Shown piece by piece: positions 1 to 12,617 of a stretch of DNA of 64,000 bases. The notes under the pieces are model-generated. The model had not been told where the DNA came from. It did not search any database and saw nothing but the letters and a program-made list of their open reading frames with translations. Where the stretch lies: contig OZ024846.1 of NCBI GenBank assembly GCA_964017145.1, positions 2,418,001 to 2,482,000 on the forward strand, read 5' to 3'. Both the position numbers and the translations under genes were made by a program. The stretch is from Agrocybe praecox. Taxonomy: Eukaryota > Basidiomycota > Agaricomycetes > Agaricales > Agrocybaceae. The stretch's first letter is position 1. Every line of letters starts with the position of its first letter.

Positions 1-1640
1 GTTTTTCACTTCATTTTATTTGACAGTGTCGTACCTGGGAAACTTGGAGAAGGATTTGCCCGTCGTGGTTCGGATATTCATGGGTACGTCTCACTCCAAG
101 TATCTGTACCCGAGCTCATATAAGTACTGTAAGGAGTGCATCGCCCTGGGGTTTCTAGAAAAACGTATACGATGGGAATGGCCTTGTGCGGGAGTCTGGG
201 GAAGAGGTTGTCGTGGTACTTATCCAATACCGACTTGGGCCATTTGGTCTCCTCTTGAGGCAGAGTGTGAAAGATAGAGGAGTATTGAACGCTGGCTTGG
301 GTGAGTGCTGGTACATGCTGTGTAGTGACAAACCTTCATATATTTTCTGTTTAGCGGATCAACGCTTCACTCTGCAGTGGGTAGAAAACATGTATCCTTC
401 CTTCCTTTATGTTACTCGTGCCGTAGGATCAAGCGCTCAGTATGACACGACTAGATCGGCACATTCAGTGGTAATCCTATAAAGGTTACGATTTGGGGCC
501 AGCTGGCTGGTGCTGGGTCGGTAGCCCAGTTCATCTATAACGAAACTTTGTCGAAAACCAAGTGAGTTATTTCTTTTCCGCGAGTACTTCTTTTTTACTG
601 ACAGATTGACTCTTCGATATTAGTTGTATATCCGATGCTGACATTCTGAGCTGCCTCCGTGCAAAAGAAGTGAAGGACCTTCAAGTCGATAACCAAGCTG
701 TCCTCAAGAACGGTGTCTTCGGCACTTTCACATTTGTGCCAGTTGTCGATGGCGAGATTATTCTGATAGTTCAAATAACCTTTTGCGGTCAATGGGGTAC
801 GTCTAGATTCGCCTTGACATCCGGGTCTTTGAACCCAGCTTACTCTATGATTCTTTTGCGTTTTAGGAAGCACTCTATGCTGTGACTAACAGTTTCGAAG
901 GGACTGTCTTTGTTGACCGTCTGCGATCCAGATTTCCCACCAGATTTCACAGCTATTACCGACTCTTAGCCCCCAGGATGTAACAGATGTGACTGAACAA
1001 TACGGGGGACTCGATCATCAGCCAGGCGAATTCTATCATAGGGAATTGTGAGTTATTTGTCAAAAGTATATTATATCCCAACAAATAATCATTCGACAAC
1101 CATACTTGTATGCCCCACGTACCACCTTCTAAAAGCGTCGTTTAAGGTACCTTTACATCGTATTGATCCTTACGTAGTGTTGAATATTATATCCTTGCTT
1201 GTCAGGGCCGATTCGCGATTCCACCTGCAACCCATGGATCAGATCTCTTACTATTTCAACAAGCTCATAAACCACCAAATCTAACAATTGTTTTCCTTCT
1301 TTGCCCATTGGTAAATTCCCGACACAAGCCAATTCCAATCCTTTTCACGGTCCTTCCTCAATTTCGTGAAATATCCCGATCCTACAGTACAGTTGAATTC
1401 CCGTATAAACGCCTCTCTCTCTCTCAGCCTGGAAAGCGTGAACAGGACGAATGTGTTTTGAAATGCTGTTCACTATCCCAGATGATGGACATGCTAATGT
1501 TCGCGCTGTTGATGCGCCCGAGGATCCTCCACGTCGTTGCGAGTGCGTTTTGATGCTGTTACTCCTCCCTTCTGCCACCTTTCTTACTCGTTTTCGATGT
1601 ACAGGCTTTGGAACACTCTGAGAGTTGTCAGTCGGTGACT
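1..1640 (+). pseudogene. Decayed carotenoid ester lipase-like gene (5' end off the window)
   Basis: Pieces of a type-B carboxylesterase can be followed in order, with frame changes between them. A LPVVV segment near position 60 is followed by a disturbed WIHG (an extra base gives RIFMG). Next come [21 protein letters not shown] (two pieces around 185-245), DQRFTLQWV near 360, KVTIWGQLAGAGS near 485-515, GTFTFVPVVDG near 720-750, VTNSFEGTVFVD near 880-915, ISQANSIIGNC near 1015-1050, FAIPPATHGSD near 1210-1240, FLNFVKYPDP near 1345-1375 and a C-terminal EMLF...RRC near 1460-1540. The nucleophile serine of GxSxG is replaced by leucine (CTG at 503-505). The Glu (FEG) and His (THG) regions survive. 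Together with the frameshifts this makes it a relic, not an active enzyme. It is oriented like the intact paralogue at 4021. Confidence 0.85.
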
Positions 1641-2226
1641 AACACTCCTCCAACTGCCGTAAGTCCAGTGTTTTCGAACGTCACCGAATACACGGAACTA
1701 GGGACTGCACGTCATATTGGTATATATTTTTAGTTATGACGTCGCACGTACGCCATCATTATCATTGCTTTCGAGAGATGCCTGTCGCCTATGACGTCCT
1801 CCAGGTCCTGAAGTTGAAGCTTTATCTGGACAGCCTACTGATCATCTACCCGAAGCGGTAAGTAATTAAACGATTTGTACAGGCGCCCGCTGGGCCTACT
1901 TGCATGTATCTCTGGTCGTTGTTCAATGTTTAAATAGGAAACGCAATCGTATCGTATTGAATCAAATGAGATAATACATACTGGCACACTCCGTCAAAAG
2001 CTGTGCAACTATAGAGGTATGTGAACTTGAAAGCATGCTCTGATATATCATTTCATGTTCCAACTTCGTTAGCATCCGTCACCTATGTCCTTTGTTTTTG
2101 TCCCGGCACCGACGTCTCCGATGACTGACCGCGGCTAGTTGACTACTATGAGGTGCCTTGATTGGCCTGCTTGAACATTACCAAAGGGGATATGCGGTTA
2201 GCATTGCGTTGACCAGGAGATTTTGG
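1641..2226. other. Gene-free stretch between two esterase relics
   Basis: No convincing coding exon was found. A short stretch at about 1745-1795 (cgtacgccatcat...cctgtcgcc) resembles one at about 3213-3270, which hints that both gaps share some older sequence. The similarity is weak. Confidence 0.4.
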
Positions 2227-2978
2227 ATTCAACGTCTACGATGGGAATAATATTGTACGGCAATTTTCAGAAAACAGTGTCCCGGCCCCAATGTGTATAC
2301 CTCGTGGTTATAAGCGCTCGGGTATATTCCAATTATCAGCTGTTTATATAAAGAAGTATGTACAAAGGTTACGTACTGTAAAGGCTCCGAACCTCAATTA
2401 ACGACAAGATCTTCGGCATTTTTACATTTAGACCGGTTGATCAAGGAGTTCGCATAATTTCAAAGTATAACATCATCGATTTTCATTCTTGATTTAGAAT
2501 GTACGGTACTCACATCTCATGAAAAGGAGCTTTGAAGGAGGTGTATTCGTTGAGGGAAACAACGGCTCCGCTTTTGGTGGCCGAGTGTGTAATCTAGTAG
2601 CTACTAGCAGCTACATACGACCGAGCAATCCAGGAAACTCGGGATCAGTCTGGGCGATTCGAACACGAGAACATACCAAAGTCTGAGATTTTTCCTTTCG
2701 GCACTTCCATAGAGTAGCTATCAAATTTGTGAATTTTTCTTTGGATAAACCAAAATAACGTTTTCTTCCGAGTTTTCGTTAGTTATTGTTATACTGTGGT
2801 AAAATCCCGGAAACTCCCGATCATTCTTTAAGGGGCTATTTTCGGAGTCCCGGGTCGTGTCGTTCCTGAAGTTCATAAAACATCTTGATCGGAGCACTCC
2901 AATGGAGCACGACGAGCAGTTTTATGATGACCTGAAAGCCAGAAGAAACCGTCTATTATTCAACGTTACAGGTGATGG
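2227..2978 (+). pseudogene. Second, more decayed carotenoid ester lipase-like relic
   Basis: Four islands lie in the family order. VYDGNNIVRQ near 2232-2265 corresponds to the YDGNDLVR segment. KIFGIFTFRPVDQG near 2408-2450 corresponds to FFGTFVFVPVVDG. SFEGGVFVEG near 2530-2560 corresponds to the segment with the catalytic acid. FIKHLD...RLLFNVTGD near 2871-2978 corresponds to the C-terminal [10 protein letters not shown]...ELLFNQT block. The region around the nucleophile serine and the N-terminus cannot be found, and the islands are closer together than in intact genes, so internal deletions are likely. The order and strand match the relic at 1-1640 and the intact gene at 4021. Confidence 0.7.
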
Positions 2979-3960
2979 CCTACTCGACGTCCGCTGAGAC
3001 GATTCGCCGAAGGGTTTCCACGCCCCATTGCCACTCGCAGTAGGACCTGTACGCGTGTCGCCTGCGTTAGCTACAAGCTCCGAACTCTATTATCGTTGTC
3101 ACTGAGTATTTAAACCCACCGAGTACTGCTAAACGAATGATTGAAGCGTCACCAGTTGTACGGAACTATGGGATCTATTAATAGCGTGCTCATCGCGTGG
3201 CTATTTGAGTCGTGCGCACGCCATCATAATATCATTATCATTGTCCTCAATGGACGTACGCCTGTCGCTCGTGGCTTCATCAATGCGGCTCGCAAAGCTC
3301 TCCGAACGGAAAACCTATATCTTGATTTCTATATTCTCCCGCTACTAAGGGGAACTCAATTGAGGTAACCAACTGTGTTTGTGTGGGATGTTGAAGGTAT
3401 ACTTCTGGAAGTTCTTTACTGTACAGATGGATGCTGTATGTTGCTCGACATTGCTAGTAGGTATGCAGTGCGGCGCAGCATGCATGTCAGTGCGTACTTT
3501 GGGGACCTTTCAAAACCCAGGTAAGGCCCAATAGCTATACGCGTAGTTCGTGTGTAGACATCACATCTCAGTTTGTGTGACTCCTTTCCATCCAGTGCCC
3601 CGATATTTTACTCGAGGTGACGGAGTAGTTACTCACATGCTGTCAAAAGCTATGCAAATGCTCAATGAGGTTGCTACTATTCAAAGTGCCCATTACTTGG
3701 TTAAATCTCATATAGATAATGCTACCTCCAGCATGTTACAGTGATTTAGCGAATATGTTGTGCCTGATAATCCTATTCCGGGGACCTAGATTTGTACTGG
3801 CTATTACCAGACATCCGATGCTGGCACGAATATATGGTTGATCAAACACATAATTGTTAGCAACTATTTATTACTCTCATCACTCGATCATCCCGATCGG
3901 CTGTGAAGAATAACGTACCACGGCTGTCAAGCGGGATCTGTAGAGCATTCCTACATACAC
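2979..3960. other. Intergenic region upstream of the first intact esterase
   Basis: No recognisable gene. Two short open stretches (3141-3368 and about 3590-3744, plus strand) have no family signature. The second ends in a coding-like segment, but no start or splice partner was found. Confidence 0.4.
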
Positions 3961-3961
3961 C

Positions 3962-3968
3962 TATAAAA
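3962..3968 (+). promoter_or_regulatory. TATA box of the esterase at 4021
   Basis: TATAAAA lies 59 bp before the ATG. The same spacing (about 50-65 bp) is seen in front of all six esterase genes. Confidence 0.55.
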
Positions 3969-4020
3969 CTCGGTGGGGCTCGTTTTACCGGGCTGCGAAC
4001 ACACCAGGATACCCACAAAA

Positions 4021-6301
4021 TGAAAGTACTTCTGTCGTCACTCTTAGTATTCTTCCCCACTCTCGTCCATGCCACTCACCTCTCCACTACCACGCTGTCG
4101 CCTGCTGTTAACCTCGGGTATGCGCAGTACCAGGGAACGTTGGTTCAAGACAAAGTAACGGGCGCAACAAATACCCAATTTCTTGGGATTAGATATGCAG
4201 CCCCGCCTACAGGTATGATTCTAGTACCTTCGAATCCATAAATTGGATTCTCATAGTTTATACAGGGACTCTTCGATTTAATGCACCTTCACCACCGTCA
4301 ACAACCCCAGGAGTACTGCTCGCGGATACCCAACCACCTATTTGCTACCAAGCAGGCCCTGCAGGATTATCCTCCTTCGATCCTTTTTTACCCGGTCAAG
4401 CCGCTGGGACTGATGCCATTTCAGGAAGGCAAGACGATGCCGACACTCAAGCCTCCGAAGATTGTCTATTTTTAAAGTAGAGATATTTCTGACCGTCTGT
4501 TGTCCGAGCTAATGCACTATGACAGCGTGATTACTCCAGGGCAACTCAGCGATTCACAAATGCTGCCAGTGGTCGTATGGATTCATGGGTATGTGGTCTA
4601 TGTTGCTCTGTTCTGTATCATCGAGAATTTATGGGATTTATCCGATCGCAGCGGCGGATATACTACTGGAAGTGCATCCGCCACGGGTCAAGGAACGTTC
4701 TACGACGGCAATGATCTTGTTCGAGCATCCCAAGGACAAGTCGTCGCGGTATTAATTCAATATCGACTGGGTTTATTTGGATTCTTGTCTGGACAGAAGG
4801 TTTACGAAGGTGGCGCATTGAATGCTGGACTGCGTACGCTTTACGCTATGATGATAATCTACTGATGCTAACAGAATTCCATTCATACTTCTTAGTCGAT
4901 CAACAATTCGCTCTCCAGTGGGTTCAGGAACACGTTCGTTTTTTTTTTCTGATGCGAGGCGAAATCGGTTTATAACTTGGAGCTATATATATATATAGAT
5001 CAGCAAATTTGGCGGAGATCCTAGCAAAGTCACGATCTGGGGTGAATCTGCCGGCGCTGGTTCCGTGATTCAGCACCTTGTTGCAAACAATGGGGACACA
5101 CAGCCGCCACTCTTCCGAGCTGCTATGACTAGCTCAACCTATTTGCCTCCACAATACCATTTTAGTGACCGTATCCCTGAGGTACGACTTCCACCATTTT
5201 AGTATACCTTTACACGCCCATCTCAGATAACTTCTGTAGACCTTGTACAGCGAAACCGTTTCCCTTTCCAGGTAGGCATTTTTCTTTCTTTGATGAGCTA
5301 TTATTAAATTACATAAAGCTGCGGTTCTCAAGTTGATACCCTCAACTGTCTCCGTGGGACCGATGTTGAAATTCTCCAGGCAGCCAACGTAGCTCTCACT
5401 GTCGGAGGTTTCTTCGGCACTTTCTCCTTCATACCTGTAGTCGATGGGACGTTCATCACGGATAGTCCGAGGAAGTTAATACAACAGGGAAATGTAAACG
5501 TGGTAAGTACATCATTCTCATCATAACTATCCGTCGCTATCGTTTTCTGATGCCCCTCCCAACTCCCAGGAATCAATTTATTCAGTTACAAACAGTCTCG
5601 AGGGAAATATCTTTGTTGAGGGACCGCTGGTAGATTCGATTCAGATGTCCGACTACGTGTCTCAACTATTTCCGACTCTCGATGCCCAAGGAGTAGCCGC
5701 AGTTACGGCGCTATATTCTGGACTCGGATCGAGCATCACTCAAGCTAACATGATTATGGGTGAATGTATGTATCTTATCGTATCTCTCTTTCATGGGATC
5801 GCTTATTATTCCATCGCCATTAGCTATATTCATCTGCCCAACATACCGGTTACTCAATTCCTTGACTAATCAATCGTTCAAGGTGTGTAATTTCGACTAG
5901 TTGTAAACGCATACAGAGATGACTTATAGAATAAATGTCCGCTCGGTTTCTAGGGACAATTTGCCGTTCCTCCTGCAGTCCACTTCTCTGACGTCGCTTA
6001 CTACTTCAATAAGTACGTAAAATGAATATATATATAAATTAGACGCCCATCACTAATCTCGTTCATTAGCGGAGAATTCCCCGCAAACACAGATCCAAAC
6101 TTCGGAGAAACATTCTCAGAATCCTTCATGAACTACGTTCGATTCCTCGATCCACGAGGTTACCAGAATACACCGATCTCACTATCATCATGGCAGTCTT
6201 GGAGCGGAACGAACGAAATACTGTTCAATCAAACAGATGACAACCTTGCTGACATTCATCCGATCTATGCTGCTTCTGATCTTCTCCAACGTTGCCAGTG
6301 A
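4021..6301 (+). CDS. Secreted carotenoid ester lipase-like carboxylesterase, paralogue A
   Basis: Type-B carboxylesterase/lipase of the alpha/beta-hydrolase fold, expected to hydrolyse carboxylic esters outside the cell. The start gives a signal peptide ([18 protein letters not shown]), followed by [10 protein letters not shown]...[12 protein letters not shown]. About twelve exons are separated by introns of about 50-65 bp. Visible motifs are SEDCLFL, the oxyanion-hole HGGGY (codons split by the intron at about 4590-4651), [10 protein letters not shown], the nucleophile elbow GESAGAGS (near 5040), [21 protein letters not shown] with the likely catalytic Glu, and PPAVHFSD with the likely catalytic His. 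The last exon ends LLQRCQ-TGA. It lacks the extra FWESV...TAQ exon of paralogues B, D, E and F. A gt...ag pair after CQ exists, but splicing there does not restore that exon. The closest relative in the window is the gene at 21510-23793. Substrate specificity is inferred from family similarity only. Confidence 0.9.
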
Positions 6302-7098
6302 GTGTGCATTTTATCATGTTCTAGACGGTACTACCGTGCTGATAAGTCTTACTCCAAGGTTTTGGGATACCACGATTGCTTCAACCGAACAATAAACTTC
6401 GTTCCATGGCCCCTCTCTTTCTATTTCTTCTTAACTATGGGCTCACTGAATATGATTTTAGAAAAGGACTTCCTTTATATGAAACTTATGATCATGATTT
6501 TTCGTGTTTATTTTTCAACGCTTTCTGTTCCTTTCAGTTGTATTAAAACCATTAAATATTCAACATTTAGAGTAGGTAGAAACGACCCGCGACCTTCCGT
6601 AATGACTACTTGTATCCGTAATGACAATGTTTTTACTAGTTTATACCCCGGACTATCTGTACGGCTTCGTAATACATATACTTCTTCGCTTCAACCTCGC
6701 TTGATGTTGAGATAGCCAAGCAATTTGCCATGCGATTAAAGAGAAAGGGTTAATTCAATTATATATGAGGAAAATATTAGTCTTAACATGAGACAAAATA
6801 GAAGTTGAAACAAAGTTATTTAAAGCTACGAGACTATTTTTGGGGGCTCAGAAACCTAACAAGACCTTATCTAATCTGCATTCTATTACATGACTGACAA
6901 GTGAAAAAGCAAATATATTTCCCAATTGGGGAAGGCAGGTTCGGCGTTAAGCCAGACAGGGACTCGGGATCGGAATTTTAGCAACGACAAAGAACAGAAG
7001 TGAGTGTTGTTCCTGCCTCGCTGCCTATACTTTGTCCAATATATTGCTACAAATATGTACCACTACATGAATGACATCCAAAGATAATTGTAAATATT
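6302..7098. other. Intergenic, AT-rich
   Basis: 3' flank of paralogue A and of the convergent kinase-fold gene. An open stretch at 6302-6715 has no family features and is judged non-coding. Confidence 0.5.
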
Positions 7099-7858
7099 TC
7101 ATACCGAAGTTACTGGTTCGTCTTTATCCTGAACTATCATCTTCGGAATGACTGGTCGACTCGGATACTTCAATGGTGAAATTTCTTTCTTCCTTCCGTA
7201 CATAATCTCTAAATAATAAATCTTCGAGCAGCATAGCAACTGTCCCGGTGACCAATCACCAATTATTTCACCCTCGTTTTCGCATTGATGCAGAGTGGCG
7301 TTAGAAAAGTCCACTATTCGAGGGCTAGAGCCCTGCCTGAGGATGTGCGTCGGTCGTACCAGCAAGTTGTTGTGCAGAATCCCAGCTCGATGTATCTTGG
7401 ATATAGCCGACATAATTTCATGCCTAAGAATATGAAGGAGTCAGGACCTCAAACCAACCAAAAAACTCCGCGCTGAGTCACCTATAATTCTCCTCGTCTA
7501 GGGGCTTAGTCATGTCTGGTGCGCAATGCTCCAATAATATGCAACTGACGTCGCGATTGCAGGGCATCGAACTTGTAAAGAAGCCCATGCACTCTGGTAC
7601 GACACTACCCTGCAAATGTGCTAGCTTCTCGGAATATATCCAATATTCGTGTTCAAGAGCTTTGATTTCGTCATGACCATGGGCAAATTTGACGACAACT
7701 TGGTCGGTGGTATCTTTTCCCATTGAACTGAGACTCGCAACGAAGACCTTTTTGCTCAAAGAATATTTGATGACAGCTTCCTGGAAAGGGTGCCTGGCGC
7801 TGTCGCTGCTGAAGTCGCAGATTTCCGCGTTTTCTTGTATGAGATGAAGAGTAGACAT
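7099..7858 (-). CDS. Small protein-kinase-fold protein, probable pseudokinase
   Basis: Two exons can be read. The first, from the ATG at 7858 to about 7487, contains FVASLSSM...VVVKFAHGHDE with the lysine expected on strand beta-3, and then the helix EYWIYSEKLAHLQG. An intron of about 60 bp (gtgact...cttag, about 7486-7424) joins ENYR to HEIMSAISKIHRAGILHNNLLVRPTHIL and PRIVDFSNATLHQCEN. IVDFSNA stands where DFG is expected, and LHNNL stands where HxD-type catalytic loops have Asp. This is the layout of the short fungal kinase-like proteins that lack the large C-lobe. The Asn at the catalytic-loop position suggests weak or no phosphotransfer. The start is uncertain: a splice acceptor (ccaccag, about 7880) lies just upstream, so a 5' exon may be missing. 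Confidence 0.6.
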
Positions 7859-8297
7859 CGAGCCGCAGTAAGTATAATATGTCTGGTGGCACACAGGCAG
7901 ATGATGAGAGTTGCAGACGAAAGAAAAGAAGACAACGGGAATGCTTTCACCATGGTAAGAGACCTATCGGCTGGAAGAAGCCGAGTAGTGGCACAAAATG
8001 GACATTATTCCAAAGCTATCAAGCAAAGCAACGCATTGTTGGCCTAGCCGGACGGGCTGACAGGTACAGGTCGGCCGTCGTTGCCTTTTCAAGCGAAAAA
8101 AAACATGCAGACGAAAAGGCTCGAAAGTAATGATTATCCTACTGTCAAATAACACAACTGGTTAGCTGTTTTGATCACAGAGGGGCTAATTTAATGAACG
8201 ACACATACCAAGAAACCCCAAAGAAAAGAGATATAGATAATAAACCAAAAATATAACAGTAATTATACGCCGCCCAATCTAAATCGTCGTACATGTA
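7859..8297. other. Intergenic between two minus-strand genes
   Basis: Short overlapping open frames on both strands look like chance. Part of this stretch may hold an upstream exon of the kinase-fold gene. Confidence 0.35.
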
Positions 8298-11200
8298 TTA
8301 CAACTCGTTCCGAGTTTTATTCACTGCCCAGCAATAATGACCACATCCTGCAGCACATGGATGCCCAGCGTAGATAGATGAATTCAGGAGTGGGCTACGT
8401 ATAATGAATGTCTCTCCAAGCGCGCTGCTCTCCAAGCTGGCGGTGGAAGCCATATCATCCTCCGCAGATGTTCTTCGTATCCTGGCAGAACCTTGGGCGC
8501 CAGGAACGCGTCCTTCTCCTGGCATAAATGGGCTGCGTAGGTCTACCATAGGCTGATCCATGTAGTATTGACGATAACATGCTTGATGTCCGCCGTGGTG
8601 ACATATCGAACATTGGAACAAAAGTGTCCGAACGGGAAGTCGACTGAAATTGGACATCATGAATTGATCGAAAGGTACAGAGAGTAGTACTCACCATATG
8701 GAACATTTGACAACAGAGGTATTGCAAGCAATACAATATGAATAAGCACCTCGTCCTCTGGTTTTATTGGTCTGAGTGCCGGCTGGCACGAGGAGAGGCT
8801 TCCGGCACTTCCCACACGAGGTATAGATTATAGTGTTCAACTTTGAAGTCCAAGTCAGATATTAGCCCTTAAGAAAATGGTAGCATTAGAACACGACTCG
8901 CCAATGTGGTTTTATTTATGTCCTCGATGTTAGAAAATTTGCGGAGATACGCCGCGCAAGTGTGCAGTCTTAGGCGTGTCAGAATTTCTGTTTTATTTTG
9001 CCGTTAAATAATATGTGGGATTTTCAGATGATCGGGACTCAACCCACCAATATACGCATCTACAAATCGGATGACTCGTGCTTTCGAAACCTTCAACTCT
9101 TCCGGAGCTACAAGAGCCAGAAGAGCACAAGTTTGGACATCACCCTATATCACTCAAAGATTAAGTGATATTCATAGCAGCGAGAAGAAAAAAGGGCGAA
9201 CCTCATCAGCGAATTCTTCCAATGCTGTCACTAATGCACTCAAAGTCTTCTCTTTGAATACCCTATCGTCAAACTCGACCACCTCAACAGCACGCTCTGT
9301 TTGGTGGGCATTATCCACCAGCACATACTCCACTATCGACTCGGGTGCTTTTGACTGCCTTGTGGAGTTGAATCCAAGCAAGTTATAGTCCGACACAGTC
9401 TGCGATTTTTGGCGGGCGTGTCCACTTCGAGTATCATTTACATCTCCGCTGCCTACGTAGACATCGTCCCTCTCTATCATTGAGTTATCGGCTGCAATGG
9501 TAACCGTACGTATACTGCTCGGGGATCCCTCGGGGAGTAACTGTCGAGGTAATGGTGCAGCGAGAGAGGCGACAGTCGAGCTCCTACTCCTGAACTTGAA
9601 ATGGTTCGAGGTTCTTCGAGGAGCTCTGGCTGGTCGCGAGCGAGTGCGGGGAGAACTGGAACTACTTGAATCACTGTCAGTCGAGGACTGAGGTGAATGT
9701 GACGAGTCAGAATCGTCTTGGTAGTCTCCTTCATCACCCTCATCTTCCGTCCAAGCTTGATGACCTCGCGATAAAGGACTTGGAGTAGGAACAGCACGAG
9801 GGGCCGTTAAGCCTGGAGAGACAAGAGGTGGCGGCGTGATTTCTTGTTCATTTGAATTGGCATTCGCGGTGGCTTCACCTTCATCATCGCCCCCTTCCCC
9901 AGAGGAAGAGGAATCAGAATCGTCTAGAACTCCTTCTCCCACATGGCGTAGGCTCGACATGCTCCTGTCACCTGGACTAGTCGCAGACGGAGAAGAGACA
10001 GATGGTCGTCTCATAGACGATGGGTTGACGAGCGACCCTGATTCGATTCCGTCTGGTCGACCGAAGAAAGAAGCACGGCGAGAGTTACTTGGAGGAAGTG
10101 ATGTGGGAAAAAGTCGAGGAGACGGCGATGCAGATGAGGTTGGAGTAGGTGTAAGTTTGGAAGAGGATGAAGAAGCAACCATATGCGATGAAAGTTTAGT
10201 CGACAGAGACCCGCTCGTTGACCTCTTCGCAGGGCTTATTGTATTCGAGAAGGAAGAAGAAGGATCATTGCCGGAGCTTGAGGATGGTGGAAATGAATAG
10301 CCAGCTGCGGGGGTTGCCAGCGCTAGTGACTGAGGAGGCAGGGGGGCGGGTGAGGAGAATCCTATATTTTGTTGCTGCGGAGATTGTGGAGGAGTGGGGA
10401 GGAAATGATTAGGCATATATTGAGACAAGGCTGCCCCCAAAAGCATCCACGTTTGTCCAGCTAGATTATGTCCAGCACTGAATGCGAGCTTATATTCCAG
10501 TTTTAGACAATATTTGCAAAAAGGATCAACGCAGAACATACCGCAGCATTATGTGCGCAAATCTCCCTTCGATCGCATCCTTCATAAATGTAACCTCTCG
10601 CTAAAGCCGTAAATGCATCTACGTCGATAGGTAAGGCGTCAAATTCATAGTGCGCAATGGCCTGTGTCGTAATTGTTGCAGGAGGATCGCCGAGGACTTT
10701 GAAAGGAGGTTTCGGAAGTTCAGTTGCTATTCTTCGTTCAGGTTGTCTGCAAAACGGGTTGATAAACCTGACATATGAAAAACAAGCTCATAACGTACAT
10801 ATCATCATAAGGAACTTCCCACTTTTCCTTTTTGTCAACGACAAATGAAAGGCATCCAGAGGGGCCCCACGTAGCAGCAACCCGAGGGATGGCACTGATA
10901 GGTTTCGTGCACTCCCGCAGGTCAAGTTGGGAGAACGAACCATTAACATGCTGCGTCCATAACGCATGGCTGTCCCGGAATGTAATGTCTGTTTTCGGGT
11001 TTTCAGACAAATGAATTCCCGAGATATCCGAAAGACATACCAGTAATGCCACCGTCCACAGATGAACCCATAACGGACCACTTGGCCAGCCAATTTCTTC
11101 GGACATCCCAGATTTCAACCGCGTCACCCATTGAGGTCGTTCTTGTTGGGCCTTTAGATTCGGGAGATGATAACAGCTTTTCTTTTGCAGCATACAAGCC

Positions 11201-12617
11201 TTGAGGCATATTAGAGCTTCTCATCAAAGAGTCCAACCCTAGGCCACTACCGACTCGTGTAAGTAACCCCGGAGGCCCGCTGGAGGGCAGAGCAGTTTCT
11301 GCAGCAGGTGGGGCGTATTCTGCGTTCGAAACCACGGCCAACTCGCACTCATATCCTGGCCTCCATGCAAGACGACGTATGGCAAATGATGGATGTAATG
11401 TGTATGTTGGTTTATGAGGTATATGTGGAGGTGTGCCGGGTGCCGTCAAATCCCAAACCTGATGGTCCTGTTAGCATAAAATAAGTCGTTGTTTGAAAAT
11501 ACTGACCTTTACGCAGCGATCAAGGCCTCCACTAACAATCCACCCCAGCCCTCCAGCGTCAGCTTGGCCTGAAGCCTGCGAATTCACGGTGCTAGCAGAA
11601 CACCAGTCAAGAGCGGTGACTGAGGCAGTATGAGCAACTGGCAGCTTGTCTAACTGGCCGCGTTGACCCATCTTCAAATCCCATCTTGGTAAAATCAATA
11701 TTACGCGAAATGATAAGGAACACAAAGCTTACCGGTATATGCTCCCATTATCCAAACCAACGATAGCCTGTAGCGGTTGCCATAAACTTGGAGAGAAGAC
11801 CAGACTTCGAACAGAGGTTGGATGGTGCACACGCATAATGGATTTCGATAAATCTCGTAAATCCTACAATAGATAAGCTTCCGCTGCCGTCCAGAAATGA
11901 AAAGAGACCCACCCAAACACGCATATGCCCATCTGCTGAGCCTGTAACACAGTAGTGGTGAACCACATGCGACACGGACATCTTGTGAATGGAACGAATG
12001 TGGTCCTTAGTCCGTCGTTCTGCCGAGAAATGAGCTTGCATCCTAGTAGATGTAAAAAAGGCATGTGTACCATATTTCGTCCCACCTGATTTATTCAGGT
12101 CCCATAGAATGAGTTCTCCATTTCGTGCACTAGTCAAAATTTTATTACTGAAAGCTACATTCCGCGTTAGAAAATAACATATATTCGGGCATATAACGAC
12201 TCACGACCGTGTCCCCAGGCTACATCTGTACTAGCACTATCAATCTTCAATCCACTACCTTCCCAAAAGTTACGCGACGCGTCAATCCTGTGTCCTCCTT
12301 TTCCAACGGCGTATTTATGGTCTGGATTTCCATGTTGTGATTGTTCTGATACGCGCAAGATTCTCAATGCTGAGGTCCAGAACGTCAATCAAAATGCGAA
12401 GAAAACATATGGACGAGAATGGTTTACTTTCTCTGCCAGTAACTACGCATCTCAGACCATCGTCGCTCTTGGCTATTGCGCCTCCTCCTACTGGAGTAAC
12501 GCGCCCTAAGCGTACTTTACGTGTGTCCCCTTGGTATCCGTGTGTCCTTGCATCGGAATACAGCTCAAAAGGATTCAGGAAAGTCTTGATGCTAAGTTGC
12601 GGAGCAGACACAGTCAT
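8298..12617 (-). CDS. RTC1: WDR24/RTC1-like SEA (GATOR2) complex WD40 protein
   Basis: A multi-exon gene read from the ATG at 12617 to the TGA at 8298. The N-terminal part is a WD40 propeller: GGAIAKSDDGLRCVVTGRE, ILTSARNGELILWDLNKSG, HIRSIHKMSVSH...TGSADGHMRVW, SVRSLVFSPS...IVGLDNGSIYRWDL, HTASVTALDWC...VSGGLDRCVKVW, IRRLAWRPGYECELAVVS and AVEIWDVRRNWLAKW. It is followed by a helical segment and a long low-complexity Ser/Pro/Asp-rich linker (about 10390-9450). A Cys/His-rich RING-like end follows: TSCGKCRKPL, YCIACNTSVVKCSIC and FQCSICHHGGHQACY (about 8640-8830), then HPCAAGCGHYCWA. Propeller plus C-terminal HGGH...GCGxxC zinc finger is the WDR24/Rtc1 architecture. That complex controls TORC1 at the vacuole or lysosome membrane. 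The gene appears intact. Confidence 0.88.

Noticed and set aside
6302..6715. 137-codon frame after esterase A
   Set aside because: It starts with a TGT right after the stop of esterase A, in an AT-rich region, with no recognisable features. I tested it as a missing terminal exon of A and it does not match FWESV.
9836..10300. 154-codon plus-strand frame inside the WD40 gene
   Set aside because: It is the antisense shadow of the Ser/Pro/Asp-rich linker of the minus-strand WDR24-like protein.
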